A stretch of 32,457 nt of DNA from Brachionus koreanus (taxonomy: Eukaryota; Rotifera; Eurotatoria; Ploima; Brachionidae): contig PJRA01000420.1 of NCBI GenBank assembly GCA_016987375.1, positions 44,944-77,400 on the forward strand. Direction: 5' to 3'. Positions within the stretch are counted from its first letter, which is position 1. Each line of letters opens with the position of its first letter. Position numbers and translations under genes: made by a program. The notes below the pieces were generated by a model. That model was given only the letters and a program-made list of their open reading frames with translations. It made no database searches and was not told the origin of the DNA. Below, piece after piece: positions 11,670 through 22,420 of this stretch.

Positions 11670-13306
11670 TTTGCATCATTTAATTTAATAAAGATTTAAT
11701 TAAAACTAAATTGTATCTAAATTTAATAATAACAAATATTAAAAATGAAAATTTATTGAAAAAAAAAAATATAAAATTGAAATAAATTGATCATCTAAAA
11801 GTTGATGCTTTTATACATGAAAATTCTAGCTCTTTGAACATTAACAATTGGAAAAAAAAAGAATAGAAATCTTCTAATATGTCGTTTTTTATTATGATTT
11901 TTAGTTTAGAAACAATCATTCAAGATAAGCTATTTGATTAAATTGCAAATTTTCACTCCATAAATGCGTGTATTTCAAAGTAGCATTTAAATTGCGCACA
12001 ATATTTTCTTTCTAATTCTAATACCTAGTATAGTAGAAAATAGTAAGTAACTAATGTAAATGAAGAATCTCCTCGTGGTTAATGGTTGCAACAAATTTCT
12101 ACTCTATTAGTAGTAGAATCACATGAATAGTTACGTCGTAATTTAAAGCATACAAATTTAAAATATTTGCTAACTATTTTACAAAAAACGTGATTTTTAT
12201 TCTTAAATGGGCTTAAATTGAGTTACGCTCTATGTAATTTACCTATATACTTAATTTAGTTAGAATAAATCGAAATATTCTTAATACATTCTCATCAGAT
12301 AATTTTCCGATCATCAGATCATTGAACAGTTGCTATTAGCAACTATTCAGCAACTATCTTGTAGTAAATTGATGATTTTTTTTATTTTAAATGAAGAAAA
12401 GATAAGCACATGCTTTTAAATTTACAAAGTACCTGGATTGACTCATCGTGTAATTTCTATCATATTTTTTGTTGCAACTAAAAGATGCTTATCTCAATAC
12501 TTAATAATCAAATGTTTTGAGTTCTAAATGAATAAAAATTTTTCTAGTATTTATAAGAATATTTCATATTAGTAAACAAAAAGGTTGTTTCGACCATTAA
12601 TTAATCTCAAGTTCTAAAATTAGTTTTCTATTTTATAAAATAATAATAATAATAATAACAATAATAATTAAAATGCGCTATATGGACTCTTTTGAGCATA
12701 ATTTTAAAGTTTGTGTTGAGCAAAAAACGTGTGCAGCATAGGCTTATGTAGAGTGAATTTTTATTTTACGTTTTTTGCTTTTTTTTTTATAAATAGTTTA
12801 CTAGTTTGAGTTTATCTAATTCGACTTCACCTTTTTTAGCGTTAGTAACAAACAAAAATATCATCAATTCTTTTTTCATCATAGGCTTATATTAATATTG
12901 TTATTTTGCTCTAAATTTCCAACTTAAAAGTTCATGCAAATTGAAAAATTATTTTTTAAAAATAAAAAAATTATAAATCTTAAAATAATTATTATTCATT
13001 TTTTTTAATTCATCCAATTTTTAAAATTAAATTCAATATTCATCAAAATGTATATTGAATTTAAATTTAAAAAATAAAATTGATTTATGCATTATAAAAA
13101 TAAAATAATTGACATCATTTGTTGCCAATGTAAGCAAGCAAGATACTCTTGACATAAGAGAAGTCTGATCAGAATTTGAAGTGCAGTTTTCGAGGAATAA
13201 TTTAGAAAATGTATCAAATTTTAAATTAGTCATTCATTTAATTAAATTCAAAATTATTGTTTAAAAATAAAAAAATTATAAAAAAAAAAACAATTTAGTA
13301 AATTTT
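11670..13306. other. Spacer between eEF2K start and Nudix gene end
   Basis: A 1.6-kb AT-rich spacer with the presumed eEF2K promoter. It contains a TAA microsatellite and an 11-bp inverted repeat (12720-12730 and 12768-12778, GCAAAAAACGT). On the minus strand, two codon-like open stretches (13233-13147 and 12885-12787) could be exons of a small gene; see the findings. Nothing else is recognisable. Confidence 0.4.
12641..12669. repeat. (TAA)n microsatellite
   Basis: About nine TAA units with one ACA interruption. An ordinary trinucleotide repeat in an intergenic spacer. Confidence 0.9.
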
Positions 13307-14044
13307 TCAATTTTTTGTTGCAAAATCTTTTATAAATTGTTTTCCATTAACTAAATTTAAATGATCCAAATAAGTGACTAATTTATTCAATTCTAAGTTG
13401 AAATCAGGTGCGAATTGAAATTCTGGCAATTGAGAGTGAATAATTGAAGCAATTAAAATGGCTAGAGTAGATGTTATTCCAGTAATGAGACACTTTTCAT
13501 CTTCATGTTGCCAGTTAAAATAATGCATAAAGAACGTGTCATTTTTATACTTTGATTCGGTTACGTAATGAAAATCTTTTTCTAGAAAAACATTAGTAGG
13601 AACTGTAAAAATTAGATCAACTTCTTGATTGTTTAAATTTTGAGTAAATTTAGTTTGGTCCAAAAGTGCAACTATGGGAGTAACAATTGATCCATGTGAG
13701 GTAAATATTGGCTTAAAATGGCACAAAATATTCAGACAATGTTTATTCATGCCAACCTCTTCAAAAGCTTCGCGCATAGCCGTATTCAATGCACATTTGT
13801 CCTCTTTGTCTACATAGCCTCCGATAAAACAGCATTCACCTTTAAAATATCGAAGATTTTGTGATCGTCGAGTGAATGTAAAAGAAAGCTGGGATTTTGA
13901 ATCAAATGACAAAGGAATAAGAACGGCTGCTGGCTTTAATTTACTTATATTAGCATCTAACTCAATTAGTTTGTTTAAGTAATTGGGATGATTATAATTC
14001 TTAAATTTATTTATCAAGTTTTTTAAAAAATTTGAATTTTTCAT
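13307..14044 (-). CDS. Nudix hydrolase, coenzyme A diphosphatase type (NUDT7/NUDT8-like)
   Basis: It is predicted to cleave CoA or acyl-CoA into 3',5'-ADP and phosphopantetheine. The single frame gives 245 residues, the usual size for NUDT7/8. The UPF0035-type signature TRRSQNLRYFKGE (about 58-70) leads directly into a Nudix box: GGYVDKED, then AMREAFEEVGM, which supplies the metal-binding REx2EE core. The spacing matches the CoA-diphosphatase subfamily. The usual FPGG is FIGG here. The N-terminus is basic and Lys/Asn-rich. The C-terminus (ATKN) is not a peroxisomal PTS1 signal, so a mitochondrial NUDT8-like location is more likely than a NUDT7-like peroxisomal one, though this is inference. 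The start is the first Met of the frame. It is transcribed away from the Ras-association-like gene at 14545, sharing a 500-bp spacer. Confidence 0.85.
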   Translation of the reverse strand: MKNSNFLKNLINKFKNYNHPNYLNKLIELDANISKLKPAAVLIPLSFDSKSQLSFTFTRRSQNLRYFKGECCFIGGYVDKEDKCALNTAMREAFEEVGMNKHCLNILCHFKPIFTSHGSIVTPIVALLDQTKFTQNLNNQEVDLIFTVPTNVFLEKDFHYVTESKYKNDTFFMHYFNWQHEDEKCLITGITSTLAILIASIIHSQLPEFQFAPDFNLELNKLVTYLDHLNLVNGKQFIKDFATKN

Positions 14045-14544
14045 CTCGAATAATTTTAATATAAAAAATTGAAATTTACTATAAGCACTGAAAATAAAAT
14101 GAAAAATAAATATATTATAATTAATTTTAATTTAATTAATCGGTAAAAGTCAAAGCAAGAAGTTGAAAATTAAAATTGATAAATTAATAAACAAGCTGTT
14201 TGCTTGAAACTAACACTTTTGAAAGAGAGAAATATCTGTCCAATATCGCTTAATTTAGATTTTAAACGATAAGCTTATCTTTGATAGTGTGCATTAATTA
14301 AAAAAATAAAAACAAGCGCAATTAAAACCTAATCTCATAACAATAATTATTCGTGTTAGTCTACCAATACTACTAGATTACCTAATTTATCTATGGGTAT
14401 AAATTAAACTTAATCTCTGTCTTAGAGCTTCAGATTTAATTTAATAATTACATCAATTGCATAAAAATTTGTAATACTCTATCTATAAAAGCATTTAAAC
14501 AAAAAATAAACTGATATCTGACATCATTTATTTGACTCCAAAAA
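14045..14544. other. Divergent promoter region
   Basis: A 500-bp AT-rich spacer between two genes reading outward, so it should hold both promoters. The only element I can point to is the TATA box for the right-hand gene. Confidence 0.5.
14484..14490 (+). promoter_or_regulatory. TATA box for the Ras-association-like gene
   Basis: TATAAAA lies 55 bp before the ATG at 14545 in a slightly GC-richer context (TCTATAAAAGC). With initiation about 30 bp downstream this leaves a 5' UTR of some 30 bases. In such AT-rich DNA TATA-like strings are common, so the support is positional. Confidence 0.4.
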
Positions 14545-15138
14545 ATGAATTCAATTAAACAAAAATTATCAGAAATTACCAAGGCGAACAAACAAGTGCA
14601 TGTAATTGTGGGTAGTCACAAGCTTCATATCAATGTCAATTCGCTCACTACTTCATTAGAGCTAATAGCAAGATCTCTACAACAATGTAAAATTTTAAAT
14701 TTTAATTCATATGAGTTGTACGAAAATGTTTATGGTATTGAAAGACAAGTTCCAAAGAATGCATTTGTCTACGAATATGTCACCCAATGGCCAGATAAGT
14801 ATTGTTGTTTTCGAGTACGAAAAAATTTGCCTAACAGTCGTCTAATCGAAAATATAGAGAAAACCAAACAAATAAGATCAAAATTATTTGAAATATCAAG
14901 ACAAATATCTTCAATTCATAGCATCCAAGAAGAGCACATATACGAAGACGTCAAAGAATCATCGTTATCTAAAATTAAAAAATCTAAAATGAACAAATTG
15001 AAAAAGATAAAATTGAAAAACAATTTTAAAAAATTGTTTAACGATTTAAAAATAAAGAAATTTCAGAATTCATCTACTTCAGATTCAAGTACTTTAATGT
15101 TTATTCTAAATGAAGCCAATTTTGATTCAACAATATGA
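14545..15138 (+). CDS. Protein with Ras-association/ubiquitin-like domain and basic C-terminal region
   Basis: A 197-residue intronless frame ending in TGA, with AATAAA at 15146-15151. Residues about 17-95 read as a ubiquitin-fold Ras-association domain: a beta-hairpin start (VHVIVGSHKLHINV), a helix (LELIARSLQQ), a strand with YELYENVYGIERQVP, and a final strand KYCCFRVRKN. The pattern of an acidic/aromatic strand, GIER and a closing strand resembles the N-terminal RA domains of RASSF7-10 proteins, which bind Ras- or Rap-family GTPases. After it come a possible short coiled coil (about 103-125), a strongly basic Lys-rich stretch (about 142-175) and a Ser/Thr-rich tail. The assignment to the RA fold is pattern recognition; no catalytic residues or signal peptide are seen. 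It could be a lineage-specific adaptor. Confidence 0.6.
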   Translation: MNSIKQKLSEITKANKQVHVIVGSHKLHINVNSLTTSLELIARSLQQCKILNFNSYELYENVYGIERQVPKNAFVYEYVTQWPDKYCCFRVRKNLPNSRLIENIEKTKQIRSKLFEISRQISSIHSIQEEHIYEDVKESSLSKIKKSKMNKLKKIKLKNNFKKLFNDLKIKKFQNSSTSDSSTLMFILNEANFDSTI

Positions 15139-16353
15139 TAAAAGAAATAAATAAAAAATATTTTGTACACTTGTAATTTAACCTATATTTAATTTTATTT
15201 TTTAATATTGTATTATTAATCATATTTTCTTAAATAAATAAATGGTGAAAAAATGACAATTTAATTTTTATACAATGACTAAAAATGACTAACAATAAAT
15301 ATATTAAGGATTTTACATTTTTTGTGCAATTTTTCAGAAAACTAAAAAAACACTCTAAAATTATTTGGTAAACAAAAATAAAATTAAAAATTTCTTAAAT
15401 ATTACACAAAAAATCTAAAAATATGAAAATTTAAAAATATAAAATTAATTTCATTTTGCCTATATTAATCACTTTAGACAAAATTTATTCATTTATTTAA
15501 TTAAAGTAAGTCCCATGGACAAATTGAAATTAGAAAAAAGGACAGTTAAATATCCATTTCACTATTAAGTGAAAAATTCTGTTTGTTATATACAAAAAAA
15601 TGATTAAGATTATTCAATATACAATTTTCTATTAAATAAAAATAGTATTAATAGTAAAATGTATTAAGATTAAAGCGATATTTTTAAAAATTTAAAAAGA
15701 AACATCAAATTATTATTTTTTATGTATGAATTTTACTTTTTCGAGTTCGACCATTTAAAAAAAAATAAGTTTTTTTTAATTAAAAGTATTAAATTTTCAA
15801 TACAATCAATAGACTTTTTTTATTCAAATTTTATTTATTTGAAACTCGTAAAATAATTTATTTTACTACTTCAAATGAATTAAAAAGAATAAAGTCACAA
15901 ATTAAAAAAATTTAGAGTTTAATTAGACCTTGATTTCTTGAATAAAATTGTTTTCTATTTTTTTTAAAGGTTAGTTTTAATTAATTGAAGTATCTCTTGA
16001 AAATAAAAAATGGGAATTTTAAATCACTAAATTCAAATTTTTTATTTAATATGAGACATGTCTGGCAACCATTCAATAACAAAAAATAAATAATCATATA
16101 TTCCTAGAATGCTTTTGATTAAAATTTTTGAATAAAACTGTTTTAGACTACCTGCTAAAATCGACTTTATAATTAATTTGAGTTAAACAAAAATTGTTGA
16201 ATCCTTTTTTTCTCAATCAATCCAGCATTTTTAAAATTAAAAAATCAAGAATAAAAAAATAAATTGAAACCTTTTTCTTTATAAATTGATTTAAAAAGTT
16301 GCTTTAAAATTTTAGAATTTTTAAATTTACCATATAATTGGAAAAAATAAAAT
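15139..16353. other. AT-rich spacer before the P450 gene
   Basis: 1.2 kb of very AT-rich sequence. It should hold the 3' UTR of the gene on its left (AATAAA at 15146) and the P450 promoter. I see no open frame, RNA gene or repeat of note. Confidence 0.5.
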
Positions 16354-18348
16354 ATGGAAATTTTTACAATCAATTTTGAATTTTTACATCATATTGGCTT
16401 TTCTAATTCATGTCCATTAGATTTTTTTCAAATAATTGCGCTTTTATTCATAAGCTTAATATTTTTTTACATTTGGTAAATATAGTTTTATTCAATAATA
16501 TGATTTTAATACTTCTGATTATACTATTTAGTAAAATATGGTTATCGTACCGATTCTTTAAAAAACTTGGTCTTAAGACTCCAAAATATCGTTTTTTTTA
16601 TGGCAATCAATTGGAACTAACTAGAAACAATGTAATTTAAAATGAAAAATACATTTAATTTTATTTTTTTGGCTAATTAAACTTATATTTAAGAATTACT
16701 CTGATGTGTTGAAAGAATGGACTAAGTTGTATGGAAAAACCTATGGTTATTATGAAGGTCATTTTCCAGTCATAGTTTCTAGTGATTTAGAATTTTTACA
16801 AGAAGTTTTCATAAAGCAATCAACAAATTTTTCAGCTAGAAGAGTAACATTATTTTATAAAATAGAAAAATAAAGAAAAATTTAATTGAATTATTTTTAT
16901 TAAGAAAATTTTTGTGTCGAGAGACGAAGACGCGCCGGATCATGCATTATTTACGGCTAGCAGAAATCGATGGAAGAAAATGCGCAGCATTATGAATCCA
17001 ACTTTTTCGACAGCAAAACTAAGAGAAATCGGTCCTTTATTAATTATGTGTTCGGATAGACTACAGAAAGTACTAGAAAAAGAAAATGAAAAGGAAGTTA
17101 ATATTACACAGTATTTTAGTTCTAATAAAAAAAATGTTATGTTAAAAAGTAAAATAAATATTTTTTTTTAAAAAGATTTTTCAAACGTTTTACAATGGAT
17201 AGCATTTGGAATTGTGCTTTTGGTGTTGACATAGATTTTCAGAACAATCCGCAGAATATTTATTTCAAGAGATGCGAAGCGTTGTTTGAATTTTTGTCCA
17301 AACCAAATATTCTCTCATTTATTGGAAGTAAAAATTAAAAAAACTTTCTTATTTATTTATTTATTTGATTAAATGTTTGTTTGTTTGTTTTTTTGTTAAG
17401 ACTATTTTCACGAGTTTTTAGATCCATTCATGGAAGTAATTCTATTTTTGGAGAAATTTCTATCACAATTCATTGACTTTACTCGCATAAATCCCATTCT
17501 TTGGTTCATGAATCATGTTTTTGAGATAGTAGAGATTCGTAGAAAAGGAAATCAAGTTGTCAAGAGAGACTATTTACAAATTTTGATCGACTGTCAAACG
17601 TTAACTACAATAGTATATTTTTGTTGTTGTTTACTAAAAAAAATAAAAACTAATTTCATTTTTGTTTTCCTAAAGGAGGTAAAATTAAACTTGGCTTTGT
17701 TCATGATAGCTGGATACGAGACAACAAGCATTGCATTAACATATGCATGCTACTGTTTGGCCAAGTACCAGGATGAACAAGCTAAAGTGTACGAATCGAT
17801 TAGACAACATTTTGACTCAGAAGAAGAAATTAATTCGGACAGTATTCAAGAAGTAGAATATTTGGACATGTTTGTTAAAGAAGTGCTCAGATATTACCCT
17901 ACTGGAACATCGTAGAAACAAAAAATCGTTTGCAATGAAAAATTTATTTAATGTATTTTTATTTATTTAAAGAATCATAAGTAGAAGATGCACTAAATCG
18001 ACACACGTAAAAGGCATTGATATACCAGAAGGCTTGGTAATTGCAGTCGATGTTCTTAGCTTGCATGAAGACATGGATTTGTGGGGACCAGTTAATACAA
18101 AAGAATTTTATCCAGCAAGACATGCAGTTAAACGAAATCCGTTGGCATTTTGGTCGTTTGGTAACGGACCCAGAAATTGCATTGGAATTAAATTTGCTTT
18201 TCTCGAGCTTAAGGTTGCTTTGTCCAAGATGCTCATCAACTATGAAATTTTGCCTCTTAACGACATGAACGAAGAACTCGAACTTTTTGAAGCATTTGTC
18301 CGGCGGCCCAAACACGACGTTAATGTGACTCTAAGGAAACGAATTTAA
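16354..18348 (+). CDS. Cytochrome P450, CYP3-clan-like microsomal monooxygenase
   Basis: My exon model is 16354-16475, 16532-16631, 16694-16843, 16905-17110, 17176-17327, 17401-17612, 17676-17911 and 17973-18348. All introns are GT-AG with agreeing phases, giving 517 residues, the normal size for the family. An N-terminal membrane anchor is followed by FFKKLGLKTPK, typical of CYP3-type proteins. Next come the C-helix WKKMRSIMNPTF, the I-helix oxygen-binding motif AGYETTS (326-332), the K-helix ExxR in KEVLRYYP (E383-R386) and the haem loop FGNGPRNCIG with ligand Cys462. The PERF-region motif reads FYPARH rather than FxPERF, though its Arg is kept. It is probably ER-bound, acting on hydrophobic substrates; the substrate cannot be told. 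The 63-bp intron 17613-17675 is in frame and stop-free. The ATG at 16354 is chosen because it provides the membrane anchor. Confidence 0.9.
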
Positions 18349-18811
18349 ATTTTTTATTTTGATAATTAAAATTATAAAATTAAAAGTTCATTTGTAAAAT
18401 TTTTTATTTTAGATTTTTGATTAGTTTATTTTATTTTATTTTATTTTTTTTAGACTAAATTAAATATTTTGTTTACCTTTAAAATAATAATAAACGAATA
18501 AACAAAATATATTTTATTTCTTTTAGTCTTTTCATTTAAAATAAGAACAAACAGCATAAATTTAAATGAGACTAAAAATTAAATAATACTTTAGAAACGA
18601 AATTAGAGTTATGATCAATCAATTTTTTAATTTAATTTAATTTAATTTTTTATTAGAAAAAAAAAATTTAAAAATAATAAAAATAATAATAATAGTAATA
18701 AATAATAATATTCTTTTTAAAATGTTGAAAAAATTATCTGACAATATTGTCCTAAATTTGTTTGTGTCAACTTTAATACGGCTGAGTGAATTTTCGAAAT
18801 TAAAATCATCA
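18349..18811. other. Convergent 3' flanks
   Basis: Holds the 3' UTRs of the P450 and of the membrane protein on the opposite strand. AATAAA is at 18489-18494. An impure AAT-rich microsatellite spans about 18660-18715. No gene is visible. Confidence 0.5.
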
Positions 18812-20017
18812 TCAATTCAAGGTTACACTAGATAAATTGGTCGAGTTCGAATAGCTCGAGATCATATCAATCAATTCACTATCATATATAGTGCCATTAG
18901 AAGTGTTCAAACTTTTGTATTTGTCAATTATTCTCAGGCCTAAATTTGAATTTGTTGACGTTGAATTAAATTTAGATTTGATAAGTCTGGCTGCTGTGGC
19001 GCTCAAAGAGCTTTTATTTGCATTAGATGCATTATCCAAAAATAAAGCTCTGTCCGAAGTGACATTTAGAGAAATGTCCACACCTACAAATATGCTGTCA
19101 TCATTATTGTCTGTCATATTGCCCATAGTGCCATTGGTCAAATTAACTAAACTAGAATTTAACAAACGTCTTTGATTAGCATTTTGAAAACTTGTTGAAG
19201 AACTTGACATTGTACTTCTAGTGATTAGAACAGACAAAATAACAGCTATGGAAATAACAGCTACAAGCACTAGGCCAATTATTGCAAAAGCTTTTAATTT
19301 GAATTTGTTTCTTAATCTAATTGGCGATTGATTGGCAAAATTTTTATCTTGAAAGTATTGATTGTATCCGCCGGCTGTGGCACCGACACCACGTGGCTGA
19401 AGTGCATCGTTTTGATATTGATTGAGAAATTTTTGCGAACTATTTGTTGTATTTGCCGAACTGCCGTTCATTTGCCACATATTGGCCACTGGTCGATTGT
19501 ATTGTTCTACACTACGTGATTCGTAATTCATTGGCTCAAAGCTTATATTTCTGTACGATCCGTCAAACGACCTATTGGCAGGCGGATATCTTGGTGCAGG
19601 AAAATTTTGAAAACTCATACTTTGTTCAATGGGAGCAAAGCGTTTGGGCGCTGCTTCGCCTTTGATTAGACGCGAAGCTGGAACTGGACCTGCTGGTGCG
19701 TAGTATCTGTATCGATACGAAGAAGAATCGGCCTGTTTGATGCATGTCGAGAGACTAGTTCGATGAACTTCTGGCGGAAGAATGGGTGCAAAATTTTTCG
19801 CCATTGATTGAATAGGAGGTGGTGGCGGTGGTGCATAGGAAAATGTGCGATAAACAGTGTCTTGAAAGTACATGTTTGGTGTTAGAATAAAACGTTGTTG
19901 ATGTTGAATGGGTGCTGTGCTGTTTAGATGAGCAGGAATGCTGTCCGCACAAGACACATCGGTGGCTGATTCACTTTCTGTCGTAGACGAGTGACGAGAT
20001 CGCATATTTGGATTCAT
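18812..20017 (-). CDS. Single-pass membrane protein with Pro/Tyr-rich cytosolic half and N-glycosylated ectodomain
   Basis: An intronless 401-residue frame of unknown family. There is no N-terminal signal peptide. Residues 1-240 are low-complexity, rich in Ser, Asn, Tyr, Pro and Gln, and carry YAPPPPPPI (a possible SH3, WW or EVH1 ligand) and several APxxP-like stretches. A basic stop-transfer-like cluster (RLRNKFKLK) leads into one hydrophobic helix at about 243-265. The remaining 136 residues are Ser/Thr/Asn-rich and contain twelve N-X-S/T sequons with no cysteine. The basic cluster before the helix and the sequons after it indicate type II topology, cytosolic N-terminus and extracellular C-terminus. 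The composition suggests a mucin-like surface or extracellular-matrix anchor, but function is not known. The start is the first Met of the frame; a second lies four codons on. Confidence 0.75.
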   Translation of the reverse strand: MNPNMRSRHSSTTESESATDVSCADSIPAHLNSTAPIQHQQRFILTPNMYFQDTVYRTFSYAPPPPPPIQSMAKNFAPILPPEVHRTSLSTCIKQADSSSYRYRYYAPAGPVPASRLIKGEAAPKRFAPIEQSMSFQNFPAPRYPPANRSFDGSYRNISFEPMNYESRSVEQYNRPVANMWQMNGSSANTTNSSQKFLNQYQNDALQPRGVGATAGGYNQYFQDKNFANQSPIRLRNKFKLKAFAIIGLVLVAVISIAVILSVLITRSTMSSSSTSFQNANQRRLLNSSLVNLTNGTMGNMTDNNDDSIFVGVDISLNVTSDRALFLDNASNANKSSLSATAARLIKSKFNSTSTNSNLGLRIIDKYKSLNTSNGTIYDSELIDMISSYSNSTNLSSVTLN

Positions 20018-21212
20018 TTGGATTCTATTTATTTTTCTTTTTTGTTAAACAAAAAAAAAAATTTTTTTTTCTTTATTTTAAATTGAATGAAATGGCAATG
20101 AATTTCAATCTTTATATTTAGAAAAAAAAAAAAATGTATATTTCAAATCCAAGTGAGTTCAATGACCATTGGACATTTAGTTTGAAATGTTTATTTGTTT
20201 GTCACAAAACTTATCGTTTATCTTATCTAAAACGCTTGAACGATTTTCGACTATTTCAAGTTGTAATTAAAAAATAAAATGTCAATTTTATTGAATACTG
20301 GGAAATATTTTTTTTCTCAAAAATATTTCACTACTACTAGGTCATAGATAAGTGAGTTTGATGGATTAGAATGAATAAAGCAAAAATGTATGGGAATGGA
20401 TATGTGTTTCTCGTTAATTTGGACAAGAGCGACTTTAAGCTCGTTCAAGCTTAACGTTGATTTAAATTGATTTTTAATTTATATAAAAAAAAGTTTATCA
20501 TTTTTAATTAGAATTTATTCTCGTTCAAGTGCTTAACATTTTTCTTTTTTTCGTTTTTCAATTTTGTATTAGCAAACAGTTGACCAAATTTTAATTAATT
20601 TGAATAAAACCCAGCAAAATAATTAATTGGACTTTTTTTTTCCATTAATTTTTTTTTTATTTTTTCAAAATAAATATATTTAGAAAATTAATTTAATTCA
20701 TATTTGTTTTGGGTTCTAATAAACTATTAAGAAAATTTAATTCAAGAAAATTAACTAATTGCTCGGGATAAAATGGCACAAGATCAATTGAAAAGTCAAT
20801 TTTAGAGAATTGCTTAACATGCGATTAACAGAAATAAAAGAAGAAAAATTGATTTTTAAAATAAAAAATTGCAACAAAAAAAAAAAAAAATTAATTACAT
20901 GAATATTAACTATGAGCATTAATAAAAAGCGTGAGAACAAAAAGCTTTTATTTTTTAATAAATTTGATGAGCTTAGCATGATATTCAATTCCTGCTAATA
21001 ATGCTAATCACTATCATATATAGTGTCTGAATAGAATTTGATAATAGAGCATAATATAAAGCGTTGGGATTAAAAAAAGAAATAATTCCTCTTAAAATCT
21101 TTATCTGAGGCTTAATTTCAAATGCATATGCTCAACACACAAGCTAATTCAATTACACAATCTTTTAAGCAGTTTATTTAAGCTTTGGAATCAATTAATT
21201 TTCACAATAATC
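20018..21212. other. Divergent spacer
   Basis: 1.2 kb between the membrane-protein gene and the secreted-protein gene, which read outward, so it should carry both promoters. It contains an imperfect direct repeat (CTCGTTCAAG..CTTAAC near 20440 and 20520) and the 18-bp palindromic element at 21008-21025. The 77-codon frame on the minus strand near 20755 is low-complexity and I do not accept it as a gene. Confidence 0.4.
21055..21060 (+). promoter_or_regulatory. Possible TATA box for the secreted Cys-rich gene
   Basis: TATAAA followed by GCG lies 158 bp upstream of the ATG at 21213. This would leave a 5' UTR of about 125 bases. Support is positional only. Confidence 0.25.
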
Positions 21213-21533
21213 ATGAAGAATTCAACTTTAATTATTGTTTTGGTCCTGGTGTTGTGTTGTGCCAATGAATCGAAGGGATTTTTGAACTTGATCAAGCTAG
21301 CTCGCAACAAGGATAAATGCGAACAAATTGTGCAGAGCGAAAGCTACAAGTGTTCGAGAAACGACAGAGATTGTCGAACGTGCTGTCACTTTGACTTAAG
21401 TCTAATGAACGAACGCTACGGTGAACGTGAATATTTCTTAAAAGAAGCGATTGTATTGAAAGCATCTCGGGAGTGCGTTTGTCTCATATGCAAGAACTAC
21501 TTACAAGACTTTGATAATAAGCCTTTTTTTTAA
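21213..21533 (+). CDS. Small secreted cysteine-rich protein
   Basis: A 106-residue intronless frame. A signal peptide (MKNSTLIIVLVLVLCCANES, cleavage around 20-22) precedes a mature part of about 85 residues with eight cysteines at 36, 47, 54, 57, 58, 88, 90 and 93. The spacing is C-x10-C-x6-C-x2-CC-x29-C-x-C-x2-C. Charged residues are plentiful and there is no membrane segment, so the product should be a soluble extracellular disulfide-bonded protein. I do not recognise the cysteine pattern as a named family. Codon composition is richer in G and C than the surroundings (for example GAACGAACGCTACGG), which supports a real gene. Function is unknown; it could be a matrix, hormone-like or defence peptide. 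Confidence 0.75.
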   Translation: MKNSTLIIVLVLVLCCANESKGFLNLIKLARNKDKCEQIVQSESYKCSRNDRDCRTCCHFDLSLMNERYGEREYFLKEAIVLKASRECVCLICKNYLQDFDNKPFF

Positions 21534-21829
21534 TTTAACATATATAGTTTGTTTTTTATTTTTATTTTATAATTCTTTATTCGAATTAATAAAACTTTTC
21601 TTATTTTGAGTATAATGATGCGGAAATTTATATAAATTTAATTAATTTTATCAAATCAAAGACGAATACTAAACCAATAATAAACTAAGCCCGGAGGAAT
21701 TCGACTCTTGATTATAAATAATTTGAATTAAAAATTATACGACTAAATATTTAAATGTATTAAGTCAACAAACAACAAAAATCTAGTCATTGTTTAATAG
21801 AAATTCCAATTGTTGCTGGCTATTTAATA
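21534..21829. other. 3' flank of the secreted-protein gene
   Basis: AT-rich, with AATAAA near 21588 as a likely polyadenylation signal. A short GC-richer string (GCCCGGAGGAATTCGACTC, near 21690) has no assignable function. Confidence 0.4.
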
Positions 21830-22338
21830 NNNNNNNNNNNNNNNNNNNNNNNNNNNNNNNNNNNNNNNNNNNNNNNNNNNNNNNNNNNNNNNNNNNNNNN
21901 NNNNNNNNNNNNNNNNNNNNNNNNNNNNNNNNNNNNNNNNNNNNNNNNNNNNNNNNNNNNNNNNNNNNNNNNNNNNNNNNNNNNNNNNNNNNNNNNNNNN
22001 NNNNNNNNNNNNNNNNNNNNNNNNNNNNNNNNNNNNNNNNNNNNNNNNNNNNNNNNNNNNNNNNNNNNNNNNNNNNNNNNNNNNNNNNNNNNNNNNNNNN
22101 NNNNNNNNNNNNNNNNNNNNNNNNNNNNNNNNNNNNNNNNNNNNNNNNNNNNNNNNNNNNNNNNNNNNNNNNNNNNNNNNNNNNNNNNNNNNNNNNNNNN
22201 NNNNNNNNNNNNNNNNNNNNNNNNNNNNNNNNNNNNNNNNNNNNNNNNNNNNNNNNNNNNNNNNNNNNNNNNNNNNNNNNNNNNNNNNNNNNNNNNNNNN
22301 NNNNNNNNNNNNNNNNNNNNNNNNNNNNNNNNNNNNNN
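21830..22338. other. Assembly gap of 509 N
   Basis: Unsequenced bases. An acceptor-like TTTTAATTCTAG ends at 22399, just upstream of the Slo1 start codon, so a 5' UTR exon and the promoter of Slo1 may lie in or before this gap. Confidence 0.99.
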
Positions 22339-22420
22339 ATTTAGCTCACATATTAAATAAAAAAAATTTAACTTATTGATTTTTTTATTTTAATTCTAGA
22401 AAATTTAGAAATTAAAAAAA

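Noticed and set aside
12720..12778. 11-bp inverted repeat GCAAAAAACGT as a transposon end
   Set aside because: Too short and A-rich, with no duplication of the target and no extension of the arms.
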